Program-made: the position numbers and the translations under genes
Part shown: one piece after another, positions 7,817-17,214 of the stretch
Layout of the letters: every line of letters begins with the position of its first letter
Position numbering within the stretch: position 1 is the first letter of the stretch
NCBI GenBank assembly: GCA_013696945.1
Contig: JACCXQ010000324.1
Coordinates: 1-17,214 of the forward strand
Source: Chloroflexota bacterium
Lineage (GTDB): Bacteria; Chloroflexota; Limnocylindria; Limnocylindrales; CSP1-4
Reading direction: 5' to 3'
Length of the DNA: 17,214 bases
Notes under the pieces: generated by a model
What the model saw: the letters and a program-made list of their open reading frames with translations, nothing else
Databases searched by the model: none
What the model was told of the DNA's origin: nothing

Positions 7817-8437
7817 TCAGACCGCGACGCGTCGGTCGGGATGGAGGAGATGTTCCCGCACGAGGATCTCGTCGATGCGCGATGCGGTCCGGGCGACCTG
7901 TCCGGTCTCGTTGACCACCACGTAGTCGTAGTCGTCCTGCCGCGCCAGCTCCACGGCCGCGTCACGTCGACGCCGATCGAGCTCGTCAGCGGATTCGGTC
8001 CGTCGCGCGGTGAGCCGCTCGTACAGCTCCTCCAACGACGGCGGCACGACGAAGATCGATACGGCCTGGGGGGCACGCTCCCGGATGGCGCGGGCGCCCT
8101 GGACGTCGATCTTCAGGATGGCGTCGCGACCTTCGACGAGCGCGTCCACGACCTGGTCGCGCGGCGTTCCGTACCAGTTCCCGTGCACCTCCGACGCTTC
8201 GAGCAGCGCGCCGTGGTCGCGCAGCGCCGCGAAACCGTCATCGCTCAGGAAGTGGTAGCTCACGCCGGCGATCTCGGCGTCGCGCCGCTCCCGCGTCGTG
8301 CAAGTAACGACGAAGTGGCGCGATGGGTCCGGATGATGTTCGCGCAGCACGTCGATGATCGTGTCCTTGCCGACGCCGGACGGCCCGGAGATGATGGCGA
8401 GCAGGGCGCCCGGTGCGCCAAGGCAGGGCGCCGTCAC
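7817..8437 (-). CDS. gmk: guanylate kinase
   Basis: Gmk phosphorylates GMP to GDP with ATP. The 206-residue protein has the P-loop GPSGVGKDT at 18-26, the GMP-binding TCTTRERR...GVSYHF segment, GNWYGTP, the ILKIDVQGA strand and the Arg-rich lid (ELYERLTARRTE), at family-normal length. The P-loop carries Asp25 where Ser is usual after the lysine; Lys24 and Thr26 are kept. The start is GTG at 8437, overlapping the rluD stop as GTGA; no better start exists before the P-loop strand. In many bacteria gmk is followed by rpoZ and coaBC before priA; here priA follows directly after 16 bases. Confidence 0.95.
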   Translation of the reverse strand: MTAPCLGAPGALLAIISGPSGVGKDTIIDVLREHHPDPSRHFVVTCTTRERRDAEIAGVSYHFLSDDGFAALRDHGALLEASEVHGNWYGTPRDQVVDALVEGRDAILKIDVQGARAIRERAPQAVSIFVVPPSLEELYERLTARRTESADELDRRRRDAAVELARQDDYDYVVVNETGQVARTASRIDEILVREHLLHPDRRVAV

Positions 8438-9408
8438 GATGTCACCCGCACATCGTGGGGGACGCTCAGCACCCCGGCGACGTCGGAGCGGAGTGACTCG
8501 AGCACGCCTTCCAGGTCATCGGGCAGCGGCGCCTCGGCGCGGATGAGTCGCTCACCGGCACGATCGACGAGCTCGAGCCGCCACGAATGGAGGAACAGCC
8601 GCGAAAGCCCGTCCGGCCCCCGGCGGGAGGTCCCGCCACCGTACAACGGATCGCCCGCCACCGGATGACCGATCGACGCAAGGTGGACGCGGATCTGGTG
8701 GGTCCGACCGGTGACGAGGTCGAGCTCGAGCATCGTCCATCCACCGAGCCGCTCTCGGACCCGGTAGCCCGTGGTTGCGGCCCGGCCGTCGGGCACCACC
8801 GCCATGCGCGTCCGGTGGCGTGGGTCACGGCCGATGGGGGCCTCGATCCGTCCGAGCTGAGCTGCCACCGACCCCTGCACGAGCGCCAGGTACGTCTTCC
8901 TCACGCGCCGCGCCTTGAGCAGCCCCTGGAGATGCGCCTGCGCGGCGTCGTTGCGGGCGACCATCAGCAGCCCGCTGGTGTCGCGATCCAGCCGATGGAC
9001 GATGCCCGGCCGTCGACGGCCGGCGATGGAGCCCAGGCCGGCCGCTGACTCACGTCCCAGGAGCGCATTGACGAGCGTCCCGCTCCGATGACCGGGCGCC
9101 GGGTGCGTGACGAGGCCGGCCGGTTTGTCGACGATGAGGATGTCGTCGTCCTCGTAAACGACGCTCAGCGGGATGTCCTCGGGAAGGTCGTCGACAGGCT
9201 CCGCGTCGGGGACATCGAGCTCCAGCCGCGCCCCCGGCTCGAGGGCCGCGCTCGCGCGCAGGGGCCGGCCGTCGACCGTGAGCCGGCCATCGGCTATGAG
9301 CCGCTGGACGTAGGACCGCGACAGGCCGGACGCGTCGGCCACGAACCGGTCGGCCCGCGCTCCCGCCGCCGAATCGGGTACGAGGACGCTGAGCCGCTGG
9401 GCCGTCAG
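8434..9408 (-). CDS. rluD: RluD-family 23S rRNA pseudouridine synthase, probable CTG start
   Basis: RluA/RluD-family enzymes convert uridines to pseudouridine in 23S rRNA. The product of 324 residues has an N-terminal S4 RNA-binding domain (about 15-65: RADRFVADASGLSRSYVQRLI...G.LTVDG) and the catalytic core: IVDKPAGLVTHP, GIVHRLDRDTSG with catalytic Asp141, TGRTHQIRVHLA and GDPLYGG. The protein should begin just before LSVLVPDSAAGARADRF. The only start there is CTG at 9408, overlapping the lspA stop as CTGA, the same geometry as its neighbours. In-frame GTG codons exist at 9549 (145 bases inside lspA) and at 9342 (which would delete the beginning of the S4 domain); both are less likely. Exact target uridines cannot be told from sequence, so RluD is the family name rather than a proven specificity. 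Confidence 0.9.
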   Translation of the reverse strand: MTAQRLSVLVPDSAAGARADRFVADASGLSRSYVQRLIADGRLTVDGRPLRASAALEPGARLELDVPDAEPVDDLPEDIPLSVVYEDDDILIVDKPAGLVTHPAPGHRSGTLVNALLGRESAAGLGSIAGRRRPGIVHRLDRDTSGLLMVARNDAAQAHLQGLLKARRVRKTYLALVQGSVAAQLGRIEAPIGRDPRHRTRMAVVPDGRAATTGYRVRERLGGWTMLELDLVTGRTHQIRVHLASIGHPVAGDPLYGGGTSRRGPDGLSRLFLHSWRLELVDRAGERLIRAEAPLPDDLEGVLESLRSDVAGVLSVPHDVRVTS

Positions 9409-10015
9409 CGGACGGTGTCCCGAGCGTCCGATCGGGCCGTGGCCACCGGCGCGCGGCCGCCCGGCAGACGGTCCCCGACGATGCTCAGTGCGAACAGCAG
9501 CACGATGGCCACGCTGATCGCGCTGTCCGCGACGTTGAACGTGTACCACCGCATGTCGCCGATGCCCATGTCGACGAAGTCGATGACGTAGCCGTGGCGG
9601 AGCCGGTCGATGAGGTTCCCGACTGCGCCACCCAGGAGGAGCCCCAGGGTCAGGCTCAGGAGCGGACCGCTGATCGATCCCTGTCGGAGCTGGTAGACGA
9701 GGATGATGGCGATGACGGCGAGGCTGGCGGCTCCCAGCACGAGCGCCGAATCGCCGAAGAGCCCGAAGATCCCGCCGTCGTTGTAGCTCTTGGCGATGCG
9801 GACAAGGTCGCCGATCACCGGTGACGGCGCTGCGAAACCGGGGGCCGGTGGACCGGTCGAGGCGAGGGGGAAGCCGGCATCGACCCACGCCTTCGAGAGC
9901 TGGTCGACAGCGGCGACGACGGACGCCGTGACCCCGAAGAGCGCCCATCGCCCGATCGACCGCCGGCGGACGACCAGTGTGGACGCGTCCGCGGCCTGCT
10001 CTTCCGTCATTGCGG

Positions 10016-10019
<4 letters not shown>
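9405..10019 (-). CDS. lspA: lipoprotein signal peptidase (signal peptidase II)
   Basis: LspA is an aspartyl protease of the inner membrane that cleaves prolipoprotein signal peptides after lipidation. The 204-residue protein has four hydrophobic spans (about 25-43, 90-110, 116-136, 160-183). It keeps the family signatures DQLSKAW, NDGGIFGLF, GGAVGNLIDR with catalytic Asp138, and FNVADSAIS with catalytic Asp165. It is longer than the usual 160-170 residues through a 20-residue N-terminal tail, a Pro/Gly-rich periplasmic-loop stretch (about 52-68) and a polar C-terminal tail. The start at 10019 is GTG, overlapping the ileS stop as GTGA; an ATG at 10010 is an alternative. The ileS-lspA-rluD order is also common in Firmicutes. 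Confidence 0.95.
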
Positions 10020-13405
<3,386 letters not shown>

Positions 13406-13414
13406 TGGCCGACA

Positions 13415-13420
13415 AGGATA
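13415..13420 (-). promoter_or_regulatory. -10-like element for the ileS operon
   Basis: TATCCT on the minus strand lies 9 bases before the ileS ATG. There is no recognisable -35 box at standard spacing and no Shine-Dalgarno sequence. The position predicts transcription starting about 2 bases before the start codon. The 56-base ileS/LCP gap is too short for a T-box or other long leader. Confidence 0.45.
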
Positions 13421-13448
13421 GCCGGAGACCGCCTCGCGCCGGACTGTC

Positions 13449-13454
13449 TATCAT
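13449..13454 (+). promoter_or_regulatory. -10-like element for the LCP gene, predicted leaderless
   Basis: TATCAT on the plus strand lies 7 bases before the ATG at 13462, so a start 7-8 bases downstream of the hexamer coincides with the A of the start codon. No Shine-Dalgarno sequence fits between them. It sits back-to-back with the ileS element 28 bases away, so the two divergent promoters would share upstream sequence. Confidence 0.45.
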
Positions 13455-13461
13455 TCGCGCG

Positions 13462-15261
13462 ATGCATACGCCCGACGCGGCCGGGACGGGCCGCTCCGCG
13501 TTCGCGGCCGCCGCGTTCTCCGCACTCCTCCCAGGACTCGGGCAGGCGTACCTGCGGCACTATGGCCGTGCCCTCGCATGGGCCTCGCCATACATCCTCC
13601 TGCTCGCCCTCCTGGCGGGGATCTTCAGCAACGAGGTGACGCGGCAACCGTTCCTCGTCCAGTTCTCCGCCCCCAGCTGGTTGCTCGGCACCATCTTCGC
13701 GATCGGTATCGACCTGATCTACCGCATCGCCTCGGTGCTCGACGCGTACCGGCTCGCGCGGCGCGAGCCTGCCCCAAGGGGCGGCCCGGGACTCCGCCTC
13801 GCATCCACGGCGGGGCTCGTCGCCGTGCTGCTCGTCCTCGTCGTATCACACGTCGCCCTGGCGCGGCCCATCTACAGCGTCTACAGCGCCCTGACCGGAA
13901 TCGGCAGCGGGGACGACGACCCTATCGAGCCCCAGCCGTCCGACTTCCCGACCTTCCCGCCCGTACCCAGCCTCCCTCCCGCTACGGCCGAGCCGAGTGT
14001 CGACGGGACCCCTCCGGTGACCGAGCCGCCAGCGCCCACGGCCACGCCCGGACTGCCATGGGACGGTACGGAACGACTGAACATCGTGCTCATCGGCGCT
14101 GATCGCCGCGAGGATGGCGGCAGCTACCTGACCGACACCATGATCGTCGTGACCATCGACCCGGTCACCAAGCAGGTCGGGTTCATCACCATCCCGCGCG
14201 ACACGACACAGGTGCCGCTGCCGCGCGACTGGCCGGCCAGCCGGAACTACGGTGGTACGTTCCCCAGCAAGATCAACACCATCTACACGATCGCGCGGCT
14301 CAGCCCGAGCCTCTTTCCCGGGAACGACGCGCAGCGCGGCTACATCGCGTTGAAGGGCGCGCTGTCCGAGCTGTACCAACTCGACGTCAAGTACTACGTG
14401 GCCGTGGACCTTGCCGGCTTCACCGAGACCATCGACCAACTGAATGGCGTCGTCATCGACGTCCAGGTCCCCGTCGATGATGTCCACTACCCGACCGACG
14501 ACGGGCGCGGGTCCCTCAAGCTGCACATCCCGGCTGGCATCCAGTACATGAACGGCCAGGAGGCGCTCGCGTTTGCGCGTGCGCGCCACGAGACGTCCGA
14601 CTTTGACCGCTCTGAGCGTCAGCAGCGCGTGATCACCTCGGTCCGTCAGCAGACCGACCTGGGCGAGGTCATCGCCAACCTCGATAGCCTCCTGGCGACG
14701 TTCCGGAAGAACGTGAAGACAGACATCCCGCCGGAGCTGTTCCCGCGGCTCCTCGGGCTGGTGGGCGAGATCGACCTCGACCAGCGCGTCTCGCTCAACC
14801 TGAATCCGCCGACCTACTCGACGCAGTGCTATCCCTGCCCGGGGACCGGCCTGTACGAGCTCCGGGCGAACGTGCCGGCCATCCGGCGGGCTGTGGCGGA
14901 GATCTTCACGACGACCGCCGCCGAGGCCGAGCGACGCCAGAAGCTCGAGGCCGAGGGCGCGGTGGTGGAGGTGCTCAACGGGACGGCAGCGACCAACACC
15001 AAGACGACGAAGGTCTCCGAGTACCTCGCCTCGATCGGCGTCAACGCTACCGTCCCGCCGGTCAACGGCGGGCTGGCGGCCGCACCCACCTACACCCAGA
15101 CCGTGATGACGGCCTACAACGGCGTCGAGGCGGACATGCCGGAGACGATCGCCGTCCTCGAGGAGGTGTTCGGCGTGGGCGTCGAGGTGGCCGACGATGC
15201 GGCACGGGCCGCCGATATCGTGATCATCGTCGGTACGGAGACGCCCGACCTCAAGCCCTGA
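13462..15261 (+). CDS. LytR-CpsA-Psr family protein with multi-pass N-terminus and LytR_C domain
   Basis: LCP proteins transfer undecaprenyl-linked glycopolymers onto the cell wall or envelope. The 599-residue product has an unusual front end: hydrophobic spans at about 12-30, 37-55, 72-92 and 113-134, the first with an LLPGLGQAYL motif like TM2-type small membrane domains. A Pro/Thr/Glu-rich, probably extracytoplasmic linker follows at about 152-200. The LCP domain runs about 205-400: LNIVLIGADRRED, TDTM (Asp225), TIPRDT (Arg246, Asp247), and the ARARHETSDFDRSERQQR block (Arg373, Arg375, Asp382, Arg383, Arg386), which holds the usual Arg/Asp pyrophosphate- and Mg-binding residues. A LytR_C domain (VVEVLNGT...) covers about 500-593. 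The ATG at 13462 is preferred because upstream codons overlap ileS and show no membrane start. It is a single gene, convergent with ilvE; which polymer it attaches is unknown. Confidence 0.9.
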   Translation: MHTPDAAGTGRSAFAAAAFSALLPGLGQAYLRHYGRALAWASPYILLLALLAGIFSNEVTRQPFLVQFSAPSWLLGTIFAIGIDLIYRIASVLDAYRLARREPAPRGGPGLRLASTAGLVAVLLVLVVSHVALARPIYSVYSALTGIGSGDDDPIEPQPSDFPTFPPVPSLPPATAEPSVDGTPPVTEPPAPTATPGLPWDGTERLNIVLIGADRREDGGSYLTDTMIVVTIDPVTKQVGFITIPRDTTQVPLPRDWPASRNYGGTFPSKINTIYTIARLSPSLFPGNDAQRGYIALKGALSELYQLDVKYYVAVDLAGFTETIDQLNGVVIDVQVPVDDVHYPTDDGRGSLKLHIPAGIQYMNGQEALAFARARHETSDFDRSERQQRVITSVRQQTDLGEVIANLDSLLATFRKNVKTDIPPELFPRLLGLVGEIDLDQRVSLNLNPPTYSTQCYPCPGTGLYELRANVPAIRRAVAEIFTTTAAEAERRQKLEAEGAVVEVLNGTAATNTKTTKVSEYLASIGVNATVPPVNGGLAAAPTYTQTVMTAYNGVEADMPETIAVLEEVFGVGVEVADDAARAADIVIIVGTETPDLKP

Positions 15262-15275
15262 GGCCTCGACCGCCC

Positions 15276-15294
15276 GATCAGTACCGGATCAGTA
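15276..15294. repeat. 8-bp direct repeat at the LCP/ilvE convergent junction
   Basis: GATCAGTA occurs at 15276-15283 and again at 15287-15294, separated by CCG, giving an 11-base period. The second copy contains the ilvE stop codon. No inverted-repeat terminator with a T-run is visible in this 27-base gap. It may be chance or a small duplication; no function is claimed. Confidence 0.5.
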
Positions 15295-16263
15295 GACGGG
15301 CGTCAACCAGCTCGCGTAGGCCGGCAGCCGACCGCGGACGGCATCGAAGTACAGTTCCGCCAGCCGCGCCGTGATAGGCCCGACATGGCCATCCCCCACC
15401 GTTCGATGGTCGATCATCGTGACCGGGGAGATCTGCGCGCCGGTCCCGCACATGAAGACCTCGTCGGCGATGTACAGCTCCGACCGGTCGACCGTCCGGC
15501 CGAGCGTCTCGATGCCCAGTTCCTGCGACGCGAGCTCCATCAGCGCGCTCCGCGTGATCCCTTCCAGGATGTCATCCGAGATGCCCGGCGTGATGAGCCG
15601 GCCGTCGCGGACCATGAACAGGTTCTCGGCGCTGCCCTCCGAGACGTGGCCGTCGAGGGTCAGCACGATCGCCTCGTCGTAGCCGTTCAGCTGCGCCTCG
15701 CTCTTGGAGAAGGCGCTATTGGCGTACGCGCCGACGATCTTGGCTCGCGCCGGGATGGAGAGGTCGCTGTTCCGCCGCCACGACACCGTCTGCGCGGAGA
15801 TCCCGCGGTCGATGGCGATGTATTCGCCGAACGGCACGGCGAAGACGACGAGGTCACGGTCCAGGTTGTGGAGCCGTACGCCGATGGCTTCGGTCGACTT
15901 GTAGAGCGTCGGCCGGATGTATGTGTCCTGGCGGAATCCGTTGCGGCGCAGGAGGTCGACGGTCAGCGCGACGAGCTCCTCGACAGGCATCGGTGGCTCC
16001 ATCAGGAGGACCTTGGCGGAATCGGTCAGGCGCCGGTAGTGCTCGCGCAGCTTGAGCCCGTAGAGCTGGCCCTGCTCCTCGTTCCAGTAGGCGCGGATAC
16101 CCTCGAATGTGGCTGTGCCATAGAGGAACCCATGCGTCATGACGCCGATCTTCGCCTCGGAGAGCGGGACGAACCGTCCGCCCATCCAGCAGACGATGTC
16201 ATCGCCCGGGGGCCGCGCACCCGTGGGGGGCAGCGGCGCCACGACAGGCTTCTGGGTCAGCAT
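15289..16263 (-). CDS. ilvE: branched-chain-amino-acid aminotransferase
   Basis: IlvE is a PLP-dependent fold-type IV aminotransferase that makes Leu, Ile and Val from their 2-keto acids. The 324-residue product shows MTHGFLYGTATFEGIRAY at about 42-59, YIRPTLYKS, the PLP lysine Lys175 in ARAKIVGAYANS, GYDEAIVL, the cofactor-binding glutamate region VSEGSAENLF (Glu209) and CGTGAQISPV, the phosphate-binding turn. The start ATG at 16263 fits the family; a further 27 open codons upstream overlap the preceding gene and are not used. A TATACT hexamer lies 9 bases before the ATG. The gene follows the exchanger gene by 31 bases and ends 27 bases from the convergent LCP gene. The substrate class is confident; D-amino acid transaminase or ADC lyase are less likely because the length and motifs fit group I BCATs. 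Confidence 0.93.
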   Translation of the reverse strand: MLTQKPVVAPLPPTGARPPGDDIVCWMGGRFVPLSEAKIGVMTHGFLYGTATFEGIRAYWNEEQGQLYGLKLREHYRRLTDSAKVLLMEPPMPVEELVALTVDLLRRNGFRQDTYIRPTLYKSTEAIGVRLHNLDRDLVVFAVPFGEYIAIDRGISAQTVSWRRNSDLSIPARAKIVGAYANSAFSKSEAQLNGYDEAIVLTLDGHVSEGSAENLFMVRDGRLITPGISDDILEGITRSALMELASQELGIETLGRTVDRSELYIADEVFMCGTGAQISPVTMIDHRTVGDGHVGPITARLAELYFDAVRGRLPAYASWLTPVY

Positions 16264-16272
16264 GCGCGCCGG

Positions 16273-16278
16273 AGTATA
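16273..16278 (-). promoter_or_regulatory. -10-like element for ilvE
   Basis: TATACT on the minus strand matches TATAAT at five of six positions and ends 9 bases before the ilvE ATG. There is no -35-like hexamer at 16-18 bases and no Shine-Dalgarno sequence, so a near-leaderless ilvE transcript is likely. It is the strongest -10 match in the window. Confidence 0.5.
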
Positions 16279-16294
16279 CCCGCCGGGCGAGCCA

Positions 16295-17214
16295 TCAGTA
16301 GACCCCCGCCAGCTGGGCGACCACGAGCCCCAGGTAGGCCGCATAGAACGCGCCGCCCAGCAGCAGCGCCTTCCCGGGAAGGACGTTGCGTCGCATCATC
16401 GGCAGGAAGATCAGGGCGGTCGACGCGAAGGCTATCCCGGCAGACGCAAAGGTCACGATCGACTCCGACGAGGAGAGGTCGACGGACCATGACTCGGCGG
16501 CGAACAAGAGGGCGACGATCGTCGGGATGCACGACTGGAAGACCATCGCTCCGGTGATGTTGCCCATCGCGAGCGTGTCCTTGCCCTGCCGGACCCAGAT
16601 GAGGCTGTTGAACTTCTCCGGCAGCTCGGTCGCGATCGGTGCGATGACGAGCGCGAGCAGCGTCGCCGGGACGCCGAGCGACGTCGATAGATGCTGGACC
16701 GTATCGACGAAGACGACGGCGCCGACGAGGATCAGCCCGAGCGCCGCGAGGACCTGCAGGTTGACGATGCGGAGCCGCGGGACCTGTGGATCGAGCTCGC
16801 GCCCGGGTCGATCCAGCCGGTGGAAGCGGAGCGGTGCCAGGTCGCTCGCATCGACGTCGGGATCGGCGATGAAATGCTCGCGAACGTAGAGCGCGTAGAT
16901 CACCAGCAGGCCGATAGCCGCGCCGATGCGGAGAAGATCCGCTCCGGGCGGCAGGAACGCCGATGCGATGGCCACCCCGTACGCGATGAAGAAGTAGCGC
17001 ACGTCCTTGCCCAGGACGTCCGTCTTGACGAGCATCAGGTCGCCGGTGGGTCGCCGCCGAGCCTGGATCATGACTGCGATGCCGGTAACGAACATGGCCA
17101 GCGTCGCGAGCATGAACGGCGCCCCCAGGATCGCCCCGACGCCGACCCCGTGAGCGTTCGCGGTGGAACCCGGCTGGCTGGGCAAGAGGATCGCCACGAT
17201 CGGGATGAGCGTCT
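16295..17214 (-). CDS. CaCA-type sodium/calcium exchanger family protein (5' end outside window)
   Basis: This is a membrane antiporter of the Na+/Ca2+ exchanger family. The frame is open to the window edge, giving 305 visible residues; the GTG at 17197 is internal, not the start, because the residues before it (TLIPIV) continue the first alpha-repeat. The second alpha-repeat is clear: LVIAPIATELPEKFNSLIW followed by GKDTLAMGNITGAMVFQ, matching the family's GTSLPE...GNIIGSNxFN, with the ion-binding glutamates encoded at 16625-16627 and 16616-16618. The first repeat is seen as GVGVGAILGAPFML. About eight hydrophobic spans are visible, with a charged cytoplasmic-type loop in the middle (about residues 110-148 after the edge). 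The transported ion cannot be told from sequence; Ca2+ or other cations are possible. It is upstream of ilvE on the same strand, but ilvE seems to have its own promoter. Confidence 0.85.
   Translation of the reverse strand, partial: TLIPIVAILLPSQPGSTANAHGVGVGAILGAPFMLATLAMFVTGIAVMIQARRRPTGDLMLVKTDVLGKDVRYFFIAYGVAIASAFLPPGADLLRIGAAIGLLVIYALYVREHFIADPDVDASDLAPLRFHRLDRPGRELDPQVPRLRIVNLQVLAALGLILVGAVVFVDTVQHLSTSLGVPATLLALVIAPIATELPEKFNSLIWVRQGKDTLAMGNITGAMVFQSCIPTIVALLFAAESWSVDLSSSESIVTFASAGIAFASTALIFLPMMRRNVLPGKALLLGGAFYAAYLGLVVAQLAGVY

Noticed and set aside
7801..8076. Upstream extension of the priA frame through gmk
   Set aside because: It is an out-of-frame reading of gmk; PriA family homology begins at the GTG at 7800.
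13406..13461. T-box or other riboswitch leader for ileS
   Set aside because: Only 56 bases separate ileS from the divergent gene and the -10-like element is 9 bases from the ATG, leaving no room for a structured leader.
15262..15288. Bidirectional intrinsic terminator between the LCP gene and ilvE
   Set aside because: No GC stem with a following T-run on either strand; only a direct repeat is present.
17195..17197. GTG at 17197 as the start of the exchanger gene
   Set aside because: The frame is open to the window edge and the residues before it continue the first alpha-repeat, so the true start lies outside.

Overview
This is a high-G+C bacterial chromosome segment (roughly two-thirds G+C by eye), gene-dense and made almost entirely of housekeeping genes. 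The gene complement, base composition and the unusual isoleucyl-tRNA synthetase suggest an uncultured-type Chloroflexota, with Limnocylindria-like soil or freshwater lineages as the best guess. That taxonomic call is inference from remembered families, with moderate confidence. I see no mobile element, CRISPR array, tRNA or rRNA.

Left part (1-1312): the 3'-truncated end of a minus-strand DAK2-domain fatty-acid-kinase-like gene (fakA/yloV) faces away from rpmB (ribosomal protein bL28) across a 77-base divergent intergenic stretch. Centre (1305-13405): ten minus-strand genes run ileS, lspA, rluD, gmk, priA, def, fmt, rlmN, rpe, dtd. Most junctions are 4-base start/stop overlaps (GTGA, CTGA, GTGA, ATGA, ATGA, ATGATG), so this looks like one translationally coupled operon. 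A second promoter-like element lies in the only larger gap, just before def. The set covers tRNA charging and D-amino-acid proofreading (ileS, dtd), Met-tRNA formylation and N-terminal deformylation (fmt, def), rRNA/tRNA modification (rlmN, rluD), lipoprotein processing (lspA), nucleotide and pentose metabolism (gmk, rpe) and replication restart (priA). Order and relative strands match a compressed version of the Bacillus gmk-priA-def-fmt-rsmB-rlmN-(prpC-prkC-rsgA)-rpe-...-rpmB-yloU-yloV region, joined to ileS-lspA-rluD.

Right part (13462-17214): a divergent plus-strand LytR-CpsA-Psr cell-envelope protein with an extra multi-pass membrane N-terminus. It converges on minus-strand ilvE (branched-chain aminotransferase), which is preceded by a CaCA-type Na+/Ca2+ exchanger whose 5' end lies beyond the window.

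Three points stand out. (1) The isoleucyl-tRNA synthetase has both class I signatures altered: GVAH where HIGH is expected and PMHKS where KMSKS is expected, plus an insertion near residues 152-196. (2) The first genes of transcription units (fakA, ileS, the LCP gene, ilvE, and def inside the operon) carry a -10-like hexamer 7-9 bases before the start codon and no Shine-Dalgarno sequence, which points to leaderless or near-leaderless mRNAs. (3) rluD appears to start at CTG inside a CTGA overlap. There is no gene-free stretch above 300 bases.
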